Positions 51,229-60,159 of a stretch of DNA of 64,000 nt are shown here, in pieces. The DNA lies in NCBI RefSeq assembly GCF_000315365.1, contig NZ_CAOS01000013.1:1-64000 (forward strand). Reading direction: 5' to 3'. The notes beneath the pieces are model-generated. The model saw only the letters and a list, made by a program, of their open reading frames with translations, was not told the origin of the DNA and did no database searches. The position numbers were made by a program, and so were the translations under genes. Every line of letters starts with the position of its first letter. The stretch's first letter is position 1. This stretch comes from Desulforamulus hydrothermalis Lam5 = DSM 18033 (lineage in GTDB: Bacteria > Bacillota > Desulfotomaculia > Desulfotomaculales > Desulfotomaculaceae).

Positions 51229-52224
51229 ATGGGATTTTTTGCAAGCCCGGGAGCTGTCGGAGTGGAAATAGATACCGGTGTAATTCGGGTGGTGGAACTG
51301 CAGGGCAGCGGCCGGTCAGCCTTCCTGGCGGCGGCCGGTCAAACAGATATCCCGCTGCCGGCGGTGTCCGAAGGGGTGGTGGCACAGGCGGCTGCGGTTG
51401 CCGGGGCCCTGCGGGAGCTTTGGGCCCGCTGTGGCATCAGCAAACAGCATGTGGTGCTGGGGATTTGCAATCAAAACGTGTTTATGCGCATTGCCACCTT
51501 ACCGAAAATACCGGAGAAAAAGTTAGCCCAGGCCCTGCGTTTCCAGGCCGGCCAGTATTTCCCCGTCAACCTCTCCCAACTGGTTTTTGATTACGCCTTG
51601 CTGGGCGAGGTAAATAAAGCCAATGCCGCAGAACTGGAAGTTTTGCTGGTGGCCTCCCGGCGGGACATTGTGCAAAGCAACCTGCAGGCCCTGCAGGCTG
51701 CCGGCCTGCAGACCGAGATACTGGATATTTCCTACCTGGCTCTGCTGCGCACCCTGTCGGCCGCCCAGCGTTCGGATACCCTGGTGCTGGTTGATATCGC
51801 CAACGGATTAACAACCATTCAATTGGTCAGCCAAGGGGTGCCCAGGTTTTCCAGAGTAATTGCTCATTCTTTGATTACTTATGCCGACGAAGCCGGCCTT
51901 GCCCTGCAGGAAGCAGCGCTGCTGTCCCGGCCGCCGGCCGGGGATTGGCTTGTCACCCTGGCCAATGAAATTCGTTCCTCGGTAAGCTACTACCTTGCCC
52001 AGGGCAATGCCAGCACGGTTAACTCGGTACTGCTCAGCGGCCGCGGGGCCCGCCTGAAGCAACTGCCGGAACGGCTGCAGGAAGAACTGGAGGTGCCGGT
52101 GACCGTGCTGGATCCTTTGCAAAACCTCAGCCGATCTTTGCCGGCCACCGGCGTCCATTTAGGGGAGGCAGGAGCAGACTTTGCCGTATGCATCGGTCTG
52201 GCTCTGCGGGGATTGGGGGCTTAA
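51229..52224 (+). CDS. pilM: Type IV pilus assembly protein PilM, locus 2
   Basis: PilM of 331 aa with actin-like motifs GVEIDTGVIRVVELQGSG, LVDIANGLTTIQLVSQG and VLLSGRGARLKQLPERL. ATG 51229 is chosen; the frame is open upstream to 51130, but that part overlaps pilC. GGAGCTGAATGGGA precedes it. Confidence 0.9.
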   Translation: MGFFASPGAVGVEIDTGVIRVVELQGSGRSAFLAAAGQTDIPLPAVSEGVVAQAAAVAGALRELWARCGISKQHVVLGICNQNVFMRIATLPKIPEKKLAQALRFQAGQYFPVNLSQLVFDYALLGEVNKANAAELEVLLVASRRDIVQSNLQALQAAGLQTEILDISYLALLRTLSAAQRSDTLVLVDIANGLTTIQLVSQGVPRFSRVIAHSLITYADEAGLALQEAALLSRPPAGDWLVTLANEIRSSVSYYLAQGNASTVNSVLLSGRGARLKQLPERLQEELEVPVTVLDPLQNLSRSLPATGVHLGEAGADFAVCIGLALRGLGA

Positions 52225-52227
52225 CCC

Positions 52228-52866
52228 ATGGATATCAGAATCAACCTGTTGCCGCCGGAAATACAACAGCAGCGGCTGCGCTTGCGGCGTCAGAAAAAAA
52301 TCCTGGCGGCCGGCCTGGTGGTTTTGTGTTTTCTGCTGGGCGTGTATGCGGCGCTGCACCTGGCTGTGCTGCAGGCCCGGCAGGAGCTGGCCCGGCTGCA
52401 GGCTGAACGACAGGCCCTGCAGGCAGAAATGGCCGCTTACCGGCCCTATGAACAATTACAGGCGCAGACCAACCGGCTGAACGGCCTGTACCGCGCCGCC
52501 ATGGGGACACCGCCGGATTATTATAAAATTTTAGAGGGCATCGGCCTGGCCATTCCGCCGGATGTCTGGCTGACGGATTTCCAGGCCGCAGAGCAAACCG
52601 GCGGTACGGCGGCTGCCCCGGCAGCCGGCGGGCAGCCGGCCGCCTCAAAGGGTGAATTGGTAATCCGGGGCAACGCCCTTAACCACGCGGCGGTGGCCCG
52701 CTGGTTAACAGATCTGCAGCAAATTCCCGGTTTGGCCGACATCCGCTGCCGGTTTATTGATCAAGCAGACCCGGCGAGTCCTTACAGCCGCTTTGAGATT
52801 AAAGCAATTTTGTCGGCCGGCCGGGAGACTCCCTTAAGCCAAGCCGAGGCAGGTGGTTTGCCATAG
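52228..52866 (+). CDS. pilN: Type IV pilus assembly protein PilN, locus 2
   Basis: PilN of 212 aa. The N-terminal MDIRINLLPPE is the PilM-binding peptide. One membrane segment lies at about residues 29-50, then a coiled coil and the C-terminal Fimbrial-assembly domain. It starts three bases after the pilM stop. Confidence 0.88.
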   Translation: MDIRINLLPPEIQQQRLRLRRQKKILAAGLVVLCFLLGVYAALHLAVLQARQELARLQAERQALQAEMAAYRPYEQLQAQTNRLNGLYRAAMGTPPDYYKILEGIGLAIPPDVWLTDFQAAEQTGGTAAAPAAGGQPAASKGELVIRGNALNHAAVARWLTDLQQIPGLADIRCRFIDQADPASPYSRFEIKAILSAGRETPLSQAEAGGLP

Positions 52867-53408
52867 CAGAGAAATCCTTATCTAAAGATAAAATTACTCT
52901 TTTTATTGTCGCCGCGGCTCTTATTGTGCTGCTGTGGCCGGTTTACAGCCGGTTCAGCACCCTGCTGGCGGTGCGGCAGCAGGCGGCGGACGAGCAGGAC
53001 GCCCTGCTGCAGGACCGGCTGCGGCTGCAGGCCCTGGTGCAGGTCAAGGGCCAGGCGGCCCGCTTGCAACAGCAATTGTCAACCCTGCAGGGTCTGCTGC
53101 CCGACCGGCCTGATGAAGGCGGGCTGCTTAACGAATGGCAAGGCATGGCCAATGACACCGGCCTGCAATTGCTGCAGGTGCAATTTGCCGACTACCTCCC
53201 CCAAAAGGAATATGTGGAGATGCCGGTAACCATTGTTCTGGAAGGACAGTATGAAGGCCTGCTGGCTTTTCTGGCGGAACTGCAGCAAGGTGCCCGGGCT
53301 GTCAAAGTTAAGGAAATAAAAATCGGCAAAGGCAGACAGGAAGCGCCGCTGATGAGGGTGGAGCTGACCGCCGGTGTTTTTTATACCGTATCCGGGAGCG
53401 GCAACTAA
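52863..53408 (+). CDS. pilO: Type IV pilus assembly protein PilO, locus 2, non-canonical start
   Basis: The frame encodes a PilO protein of about 181 aa with the membrane segment ITLFIVAAALIVLLWPVY, a coiled coil, and the C-terminal domain (VTIVLEGQYEGLLAFLAELQ). No ATG, GTG or TTG exists in frame before the membrane segment; the first is GTG 52926, inside it, which would remove the anchor. ATA 52863, six bases after AGGTGG and overlapping the pilN stop, is the best placed start. Alternatives are a point error at that codon or translation from 52926. Confidence 0.75.
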   Translation: MAEKSLSKDKITLFIVAAALIVLLWPVYSRFSTLLAVRQQAADEQDALLQDRLRLQALVQVKGQAARLQQQLSTLQGLLPDRPDEGGLLNEWQGMANDTGLQLLQVQFADYLPQKEYVEMPVTIVLEGQYEGLLAFLAELQQGARAVKVKEIKIGKGRQEAPLMRVELTAGVFYTVSGSGN

Positions 53409-53542
53409 AAAAGTACCATGCCTTTAGGCCAAGTAATAACCGTCAGGGGGTTGTAAAACAGCGATTAATAACTAGTCAAGTTTGCTTAAATATATTCGCA
53501 TAACCTACCTACCGTTATATAATAATGGCAAGAGGTGGGTTT

Positions 53543-54157
53543 ATGTATACAATTCAAGAAGCAGCAAAACTACTAGGAGTATCAATATCAACCATGCGGA
53601 GGTGGGAGAAAGAAGGAAAGATCAAACCTATTCGCACACAGGGAGGACATAGGAGATATACCTTAGAGGAATTATCCCAAATAAAGCCCTTGCAACACGA
53701 TACAAAACTAACTATAGCCTACTGCAGGGTATCCTCTTCCGACCAAAAAGAAGATTTACAAAGACAGATAGAAAACGTATCACAGTATTGTACGGCCAAG
53801 GGATATTCCTTCAAGGTTATCACTGATATAGGCAGTGGTCTAAACTACAACAAAAAAGGGCTTAAAGAACTACTGCATCTGGTTCAATCAAATAAATTAG
53901 AACGGATTGTAGTGAATTATAAGGATAGGTTAATTCGCTTTGGCTACGAGGTAATCGAGCAAATCTGCGAATTTCATGGTGTAACTATCGAGATTATCAA
54001 TCATACCGAAGATAAGACCTATGAACAGGAATTAGTGGAAGATATTCTTTCTATCATAACAGTGTTTAGCAGTAGGTTATATGGCAGCAGAAGCCACAAG
54101 CAAAAAAAGATTCAAAAAGAGGCCGAAAAGTGGTTTAAAGAGAGTGATGCCATTTGA
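53543..54157 (+). CDS. tnpA: IS607-type serine transposase
   Basis: Protein of 204 aa. An N-terminal MerR-like helix-turn-helix (TIQEAAKLLGVSISTMRRWE) is fused to a resolvase catalytic domain (IAYCRVSSSDQKEDLQRQIE, with the active-site serine in RVSSSD). AGAGGTGGG precedes ATG 53543. Length and order match IS607 TnpA. It overlaps tnpB by four bases. Confidence 0.9.
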   Translation: MYTIQEAAKLLGVSISTMRRWEKEGKIKPIRTQGGHRRYTLEELSQIKPLQHDTKLTIAYCRVSSSDQKEDLQRQIENVSQYCTAKGYSFKVITDIGSGLNYNKKGLKELLHLVQSNKLERIVVNYKDRLIRFGYEVIEQICEFHGVTIEIINHTEDKTYEQELVEDILSIITVFSSRLYGSRSHKQKKIQKEAEKWFKESDAI

Positions 54158-55421
54158 TATTCAACCGAAAGATAAGGCTAATCGTAACAGACGAACAAGC
54201 AAGAATACTAGACTCCCAATCCAAGAAATGCAACTGGCTGTACAACCGGCTTTTAGCTATAGCAAGAGATGACTATATTAACAATGGCAACAGTAAAAAA
54301 CTCCTATCCGGCCGGAATTTAAGAAACCAGGTGCCATACTAAAGCAAGATAACCCATTTCTTAAGACAGTCCATTCATCACCTCTAAAAAATGTTGCCCT
54401 GCGGTTAAAGGATGCTTACATGCGGTTCTTTAAGCAGGGTAACGGCCTACCCAAATTCCGAGCGTGGAAAAAGAAGTGGTTTTCCCTTTTGTATGACGAA
54501 CCAAACAAAGGCTTTAGAATTAACGGCCGAGAACTAAAACTAAGCCTTGGCACCAATAAAGAAGGCAAAAGGCTTTATATCACCCTGGCTCTGGAAGATA
54601 CCCCGGCGTCCCCGGAGAGCACCATCAAAAACCTACGCATTACAAAAGATCATAAAGCCTATTATGCAGTCTTTTGTATTGAAAAGCCGGATAAAAAACC
54701 GGCTAAAAGATTAAAATGGATAGCCTTAGATCCAAACCACAAAAACCTGATGGTAGGTATTAACCAAAATGGTGTTAGTTATGAGTTTAAGAACTTGACT
54801 CAAATTAAATACTGGGACAAAGTAATTGACCGGTTGAAATCGAAAAGGGATGTCTGTCTACGTAAAGCAAAGTTTATTGAAACCTACGAAGGCAGAGGCT
54901 ATTGGCAGCCCAGTAAGCGTTGGCTGAGGATAAATAAGGCTTTGGATAAGGCCTATAATGCCCGGCGAGAACAGATTAAGCAGGGATTATATGCAATCGC
55001 TAACCGGCTGGCCAAAACCTATGATTTAGTTCTTATGGGTGATTATACTCCCACCTTGGAAACAGCTAAATATGATAATATGCACCGTTCGATGCTAAAC
55101 CGGACAGCCATTGCAAAAGCCAGGAAAATTATTGCCTGGGTCATGGAGAAGTCCGGCAAGCATTTTAAAGAGGTAGCAGAGGAAGGAACCACTAAAACCT
55201 GTTCCTTCTGTGGCCACGAAGAAAAGAAGGGCCCAACGGTGCGGGTCTTTACCTGCCCTAACTGTCAGACGACACTTAGCAGGGACATAAATAGTGCTAT
55301 CAATATAGCCAAAAAAGAAAATTTATTGCCGTGCCTCGGCTATGTGGAAGACTTAAGTCGTACCACGTACACTGTGGCCTGGGATTACACTAGGTGTGAC
55401 CTGATGGTGCAGATGAATTAA
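54154..55421 (+). pseudogene. tnpB: tnpB of the IS607 element, single frameshift
   Basis: Frame 1 (54154-54342) encodes the N-terminus ending GRNLRNQVPY then stop. Frame 0 continues with LKQDNPFLKTVHSSPLKN and runs to 55421. One missing base near 54338 explains the break. The RuvC nuclease has ALDPNHKNL (first Asp) and SRDINSAINI (third Asp), with a zinc ribbon CSFCGHEE/CPNC. The usual second-site Glu is GDYTPTLE here, while VAEEGTTKTCS carries acidic residues, a layout seen in TnpBs with a relocated catalytic Glu. The protein is an RNA-guided nuclease relative. Activity needs the frame to be intact. Confidence 0.85.
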
Positions 55422-55422
55422 A

Positions 55423-55444
55423 CAGAAACCGTGATAGGTTTCTG
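55423..55444 (+). repeat. Hairpin at the IS607 right end
   Basis: CAGAAACC, loop GTGATA, GGTTTCTG just after the tnpB stop. It may be the 3' stem of the tnpB guide RNA or the element end, or a terminator. Confidence 0.5.
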
Positions 55445-55496
55445 CCTGGATTTAGTTAGTTTTAAGTAAATTTAGGAAGGCGGAACCGGTAACACC

Positions 55497-56126
55497 ATGG
55501 CAGATAACCGTATAAAAATAGATAAAGAAAAAATTAAACAATTCTGGGCCAGGCTTAATGAAATTAAGGTGGAGGATATAGTTCCTTACGTTAAGCAAAA
55601 CAAGCGCCAAGCACTTCTGGCCGGCGGTGCTTTGCTTGTACTCATTGGCCTCATCCTGCTTGTTAAATGGAATGTGGCTTTCTTCAGCAGCCAGGCCGGC
55701 GGTACGGCGCCCGCCGGGGCCGGGTTGAACCAGGCCGCCCCTGCCGTTTCCCAACCCACCACCACTTTATTGCCGGCAACCAAGCGTACCATGGAGGAGC
55801 GCCCCCAGCCCAGGGATCCCTTCAGCGGCTCGCTGCAGCTGAAGGGTGTAATTACCGGCGGCGGTGGCGATAACCTGGCCATTATAGAAGCAGGCAACAC
55901 CTCTTATATTGTGGGGCCGGGCCAGGAACTGGCGGGCGGCCTGGTGGTGAAGGAAGTTACCGGCAACTGGGTGGTGCTGCAAGCGGCAAGCGGCAAAATA
56001 TACCTGGAATTCAACGGACGGGTGAAAAAGGAAGCGTCGCCGGCCGCAGCCAAGCAGGATAAGCAAGCGGCGGGTGCGGCTGCCGACCAAGCGGCCGGCA
56101 GCCAAAACAAAGGGGGTGGCAACTGA
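55497..56126 (+). CDS. PilP-like pilus assembly protein
   Basis: Protein of 209 aa with one membrane segment (about residues 39-60, ALLAGGALLVLIGLILLVKW), a Pro/Ala-rich linker, and a small beta domain (LQLKGVITGGGGDNLAIIEA) like PilP/GspC HR domains. The tail is Ala/Gln-rich. It overlaps the next gene by one base. The role in linking PilMNO to the secretin-type protein is inferred. Confidence 0.72.
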   Translation: MADNRIKIDKEKIKQFWARLNEIKVEDIVPYVKQNKRQALLAGGALLVLIGLILLVKWNVAFFSSQAGGTAPAGAGLNQAAPAVSQPTTTLLPATKRTMEERPQPRDPFSGSLQLKGVITGGGGDNLAIIEAGNTSYIVGPGQELAGGLVVKEVTGNWVVLQAASGKIYLEFNGRVKKEASPAAAKQDKQAAGAAADQAAGSQNKGGGN

Positions 56127-57205
56127 TGCCGGGCAAAACAGCGGGGTTAAACAGCCGACATAGGTTTAAAGCCTGCTTGAATAAACTGTTAATAATAGTG
56201 TGGCTGGCCGGCAGCCTGGGGCCGGCCGGGGCAGCAGCGGCCAGCGATGCGGCGGCCGGTACCGGCTACCCGGCCTTGGCAGAGGCGGCTTACGACATCG
56301 GCAGCATGAATATGGATGTGCGGGATGCCGACCTGCGCGATGTGTTGTCTGCCCTGGCCGTGAAAATGGGCGTCAACATCCTGCTGCTGGATACAGAACC
56401 CGAACCGGTAACCTTCCGGGCCTACCGTGTAACCCCCCGGCTGGCCATGGAACTGATTATCCAGAGCAAAGGCCTGGCCTACCTGCAAAAGGGCGATATT
56501 ATTGTGGTGGGCCCGCCGGATACCTTGCTGCGGGATTTCTTTGACCAGCTGGTGCTTACCCGTTTTGACACCAATTATATTAAAACCGATAAACTGAAAA
56601 GCATGCTGAGCGAGCTGGGCATCCAGGGGGTAAAAAGCGTGGTGCTGGATACCAACCCCCATGTGATCTGGGTGCAGGGCACCGCCGCCGGCCTGAAAAA
56701 AGTGAAAGAAGTAATTGCCTCGGTGGATATCCCGGAACAGGCGGAGGAAGATGACAAAACTCGTTTTGTTTACAAGTTAACCTATATTGTAGCGGAGGAT
56801 GCCGCCAAGCGGTTGGAGAAATTTGGTTTTCCGGACGTTCAAACCATTACCACCGACGGTGACCGCTATGGCCACGAGATCATGGTGATCTGCCCCAAAA
56901 AGATAGAAACCCAGGTTAAAAGCGCCCTGAACAGCCTGGATATGCCCCGCCAAAAAACCAAAGCCCCCCTGATTACCGCCAAGGGGGACTATGCCCACCA
57001 GGCGCTGGCGTCCGCCCGGGATCTGCTCAGCCAGTTGAGCGGCGTCCCGGTGGGCAACATGAGCATCTCCAGGAATTTAGGCACCAGCAAGTCGCCTGCG
57101 CATGTTTTATGGGTGGAAGAAACGCCGGATAAAATCAGGCTGCTGCGCGATTTGATCCAGGAAATGGATTTGGGCGATATGAGCAGCCAGGAAAGTTCGG
57201 ATTGA
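56126..57205 (+). CDS. Secretin N-domain protein without a barrel
   Basis: Exported protein of 359 aa (signal peptide near residues 20-40). It has STN/N1-type periplasmic domains of PilQ-like secretins (MNMDVRDADLRDVLSALAVK and NPHVIWVQGTAAGLKKVKEV), but it stops before any secretin beta-barrel. A monoderm cell has no outer membrane, so a barrel-less form may act as a wall-spanning ring or scaffold for the pilus. Confidence 0.8.
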   Translation: MPGKTAGLNSRHRFKACLNKLLIIVWLAGSLGPAGAAAASDAAAGTGYPALAEAAYDIGSMNMDVRDADLRDVLSALAVKMGVNILLLDTEPEPVTFRAYRVTPRLAMELIIQSKGLAYLQKGDIIVVGPPDTLLRDFFDQLVLTRFDTNYIKTDKLKSMLSELGIQGVKSVVLDTNPHVIWVQGTAAGLKKVKEVIASVDIPEQAEEDDKTRFVYKLTYIVAEDAAKRLEKFGFPDVQTITTDGDRYGHEIMVICPKKIETQVKSALNSLDMPRQKTKAPLITAKGDYAHQALASARDLLSQLSGVPVGNMSISRNLGTSKSPAHVLWVEETPDKIRLLRDLIQEMDLGDMSSQESSD

Positions 57206-57296
57206 CGCAGTGATTAATCAAAAATATATTAAGCAACCTGATTGCAAAAAGCGGTACTGTGATTTTATGTAAACTAAACGGAAAGGGGGTGAATTT

Positions 57297-57674
57297 ATGT
57301 TCCGAAAACTGTGCGCCCTGCTCAAAAACCGCCGGGGCTTTACCCTGGTGGAATTAATGGTAGTGGTTGTCATCATCGGCATCCTGGTGGCCATTGCCGT
57401 GCCGGTATATAACAACTCTCAGGTTGCTGCACAACAAAGAGCTGTGGAGGCTAATCTAAGAACAATTGATGGTGCTATTGCTCAATATCAAGCAAACAAC
57501 AATGGAGCTAACCCTGCTAACATAAATGCTTTGGTAGGAACTTACTTGCAAGGGTTGCCAGAGGGGCCGGCGGGAGCTGTATACTCTATTGGCGGTACGC
57601 CTCTTAGAGCGCAAGTGACTGTTACCATTAATGGAACGACTTATACCAATGCATCATTGCCAATCACTTGGTAA
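57297..57674 (+). CDS. pilA: Major type IV pilin
   Basis: Prepilin of 125 aa. Leader MFRKLCALLKNRRG, mature start FTLVELMVVVVIIGILVAIA with Glu5. GAAAGGGGGTG precedes the ATG. The conserved 5' part has the GC-rich base use of its neighbours, but from about 57410 the codons turn AT-rich, suggesting replacement of the variable region. A large GC-rich hairpin follows. Confidence 0.9.
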   Translation: MFRKLCALLKNRRGFTLVELMVVVVIIGILVAIAVPVYNNSQVAAQQRAVEANLRTIDGAIAQYQANNNGANPANINALVGTYLQGLPEGPAGAVYSIGGTPLRAQVTVTINGTTYTNASLPITW

Positions 57675-57763
57675 TAAAGCGACAATAACAATAACTAACA
57701 TAGTGACAGTAGCTGTAGGGCTAAACAATAACTTTTTTATCCATTGCCACAACGTCACATTCG

Positions 57764-57794
57764 CCGGGGGAGTGCTGATTGCGCACTCCCCCGG
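57764..57794 (+). terminator. Strong hairpin after pilA
   Basis: CCGGGGGAGTGC and GCACTCCCCCGG pair perfectly across a 7-nt loop, 90 bases after the pilA stop. No U-run follows, so it may stabilise the pilin mRNA and lower downstream expression. Confidence 0.65.
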
Positions 57795-57843
57795 TGAATA
57801 ATGCGTTGCAGAATTGCAGAATAGCAGCAAAGGAGGCGAGCGG

Positions 57844-59490
57844 GTGAGGTTGCTGACCAATCAACTGCCAAACCGGCAGGGTTTTACCCTGGTGGAACTG
57901 CTGGTGGCCATCACCGTTTTGCTGGTGTTTGTCCTGGCTTATATGCCCCTGTCCACCTTTATTGCCCAGGGTTCCCAGGCCAACCGGGCCCGCCTGACCG
58001 CCGGCAACCTGGCTGACAACATGATTGAGGAAATTCGCAGCCGTTCCTATAACGAGGTGGGGGTGCAGGGCGGCAACCCGGCCGGCGACATACCGCCCGT
58101 GCAAACCGTCACGCTGGACGGCATTACTTATACCGTTCAAACCTGGATCAACTGGGTGGATGACCCGGCCGGCACCGGCAGCTGCACAGGCAGCGGCCTG
58201 CCTTACGATTACAAGCTGGTCAGGGTGGTTGTGACCGCCCAGGGCTTTTTTAACAACGGGGCCGCTGTCCGGGCGGCCGCCCAGACCCTGGTGGCCCGGG
58301 AAGGGGAGCAGGTGTTACTGCCCGGCGGCAATATCAGGGCCTGTGTCGTCCGGGGCTGGCGGACGGATGCCGCTGCCCCGGATGTACCGGTCGAAAGCGT
58401 AACGGTGGAGCTTACGGCGGGGCCCGACGCGCCCCAAACCCTCTGGACCACCCGCTACGGCGGCGCTGTTTTTGCCGGCCTCAAGCCCGGCACCTACGCC
58501 GTGGAAGTGCGGCCTTACAGCCTGGGCATGATACCGCAGCCCGACCAGGCTGCCTGGCAGGCCCAGGTGGCAGAAGGCAGCACCGCAGCCAACAAGTTTG
58601 AGGTGGAATACCCGGCCCGCCTGCGTCTCAAGCTGGAAGACCTGGACCACCACCCGGTGACCGGCTTGGCCGGGCAGATGCTTCTGCATCTTGATGCCCC
58701 TTACGGGGCTGATATTGATAAAGTGCTGACCGCCGGCCAGCTGCAGGCAGACGGCCGGCTGCCGGACGATTTGCTGCCCCCTCTCTGGCCGGTGGGCAGC
58801 GGTTACCCCGGGCGATACCAACTGGCAGTAACCCCCGACGAGGCCGCCGGCTACTTGTTCTCCCGGGTGGTTGAGCGGTCCCACGACGGCGAAAAAGACT
58901 GGGATGGGGGTTTTGCCGGGCCGGGAACGGAGAAACAGCTGGTTATTTACCTGGCAGCCATCCCGTCGCCCCCCGGGGATGCCGGGCAGGCCGCTGCCAT
59001 CGGCTGGTTTAACGGCAACAGCCATGTATTGGAAAACATCACCGACAGGTATCCCCGCAACCCCGGCGAACCGCTGCTGCCGGTAATTTTTCAGCCGGCC
59101 AATAACCAATCCCTGATAAAAACCACCGCCAACCAGCAGCCGGATTTTACCGCTTCAGCCATGTTCTGGCAACAGGATTTGGAGATTGCCGGCCGGTCCC
59201 GGCTCACCCTGCGCAGCCGGCAGATTGTTTTTAAGGGCAAAGTGGTGCTGGAGGAGCAAAACAACCACCCGACCGGCGAATTATTATTGTCGGTGCCCCG
59301 GGAAGAGGCAGCCGGCGGGGAAACAGGCGGCCTGCCTGGACCAAACTACGGCGAGGTGTATTTTGTCAAGGGTGTCTGGCGGGGCGACCAACAAATTGTT
59401 GAACCCGGCGCCTATTACTGGCCGGACGGCTTCCGCCTGCCTGCGGATTACGGTAAAACACCGGCGCAGGGCGGCTTAATCAGGCGCTGA
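57844..59490 (+). CDS. Large modular prepilin (PilV-like)
   Basis: Prepilin of 548 aa with processing site NRQG-FTLVELLVAITVLLVFV. The large mature part includes a carboxypeptidase regulatory or Cna-like beta domain (TRYGGAVFAGLKPGTYAVEV). GTG 57844 has AAAGGAGG at good spacing; the frame upstream to 57814 lacks such a site. Its size suggests a tip adhesin on the pilus. Confidence 0.82.
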   Translation: MRLLTNQLPNRQGFTLVELLVAITVLLVFVLAYMPLSTFIAQGSQANRARLTAGNLADNMIEEIRSRSYNEVGVQGGNPAGDIPPVQTVTLDGITYTVQTWINWVDDPAGTGSCTGSGLPYDYKLVRVVVTAQGFFNNGAAVRAAAQTLVAREGEQVLLPGGNIRACVVRGWRTDAAAPDVPVESVTVELTAGPDAPQTLWTTRYGGAVFAGLKPGTYAVEVRPYSLGMIPQPDQAAWQAQVAEGSTAANKFEVEYPARLRLKLEDLDHHPVTGLAGQMLLHLDAPYGADIDKVLTAGQLQADGRLPDDLLPPLWPVGSGYPGRYQLAVTPDEAAGYLFSRVVERSHDGEKDWDGGFAGPGTEKQLVIYLAAIPSPPGDAGQAAAIGWFNGNSHVLENITDRYPRNPGEPLLPVIFQPANNQSLIKTTANQQPDFTASAMFWQQDLEIAGRSRLTLRSRQIVFKGKVVLEEQNNHPTGELLLSVPREEAAGGETGGLPGPNYGEVYFVKGVWRGDQQIVEPGAYYWPDGFRLPADYGKTPAQGGLIRR

Positions 59491-59514
59491 CCGGCCCCAA
59501 GAGGGTGAAAGCAT

Positions 59515-60132
59515 ATGCCGTACAGCAAGTTTATGGGCTGCTGCCTTAAAAAGTTGATGAACAACCGGGGTTTTTCCCTGGTGGAATTAATTATCGGGCT
59601 GGCCCTGCTCAGCCTTGTGTTGGCTGCCGCTTACCAGTTTTATTTTTTCAGCCAGCGCAGCTGGCAGCGGGCCGAGGCGGAAGCCGGCACCCTCCAGGCG
59701 GCCCGCCTGGCGGTCATGCAGCTGGCCAGGGAAATCCGCAGCGCCCGCAAGGCCACCGCCAACCTGGCTGCCGTCTATATTGCCGAAGGTGTTACGCCTG
59801 CCGGCAGCCAGCTGGATATTTATACGGATGTTAACAATGACGGCAAACCCGAACGGGTTTGCTACCGCCTGCAAAACGGTGCCCTGCAGCGGGGGGTGGC
59901 GCTGCGCCAGAGCCGGCAGCCGGATGCCTTTCCCTATACCTACGGCAGCCCGGCAACCTGGCAGACGGTGGTGGCCGGGGTGGCCAACACCGCCGACCAG
60001 CCGGTTTTTTCCCTTAAAGAAGACTATCCCAATGTGGTACAGATAAATTTAATCATCAACGCCGAGGGTTTAAGCAAACCGGTGACTGTCAAGAGCAACC
60101 TGGTTATCCGCAGCCGGGCGGCGGCGGACTGA
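59515..60132 (+). CDS. PilW-like minor prepilin
   Basis: Prepilin of 205 aa with processing site NNRG-FSLVELIIGLALLSLV. GAGGGTG precedes the ATG. It contains VYIAEGVTPAGSQLDIYTD and other beta segments typical of PilW proteins. Confidence 0.85.
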   Translation: MPYSKFMGCCLKKLMNNRGFSLVELIIGLALLSLVLAAAYQFYFFSQRSWQRAEAEAGTLQAARLAVMQLAREIRSARKATANLAAVYIAEGVTPAGSQLDIYTDVNNDGKPERVCYRLQNGALQRGVALRQSRQPDAFPYTYGSPATWQTVVAGVANTADQPVFSLKEDYPNVVQINLIINAEGLSKPVTVKSNLVIRSRAAAD

Positions 60133-60159
60133 TACTGCTGCAGCAAAGGGGTGAAATAA

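Larger units (their letters stand above)
53450..55446 (+). mobile_element. IS607-family insertion in the pilus operon
   Basis: A serine transposase and a TnpB gene sit between pilO and the pilP-like gene, separating genes that are normally contiguous. Exact ends were not determined; the left end lies between 53409 and 53542, and the right end probably near the hairpin at 55423-55444. IS607 elements make no target duplication. The left limit here is approximate. Confidence 0.75.
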
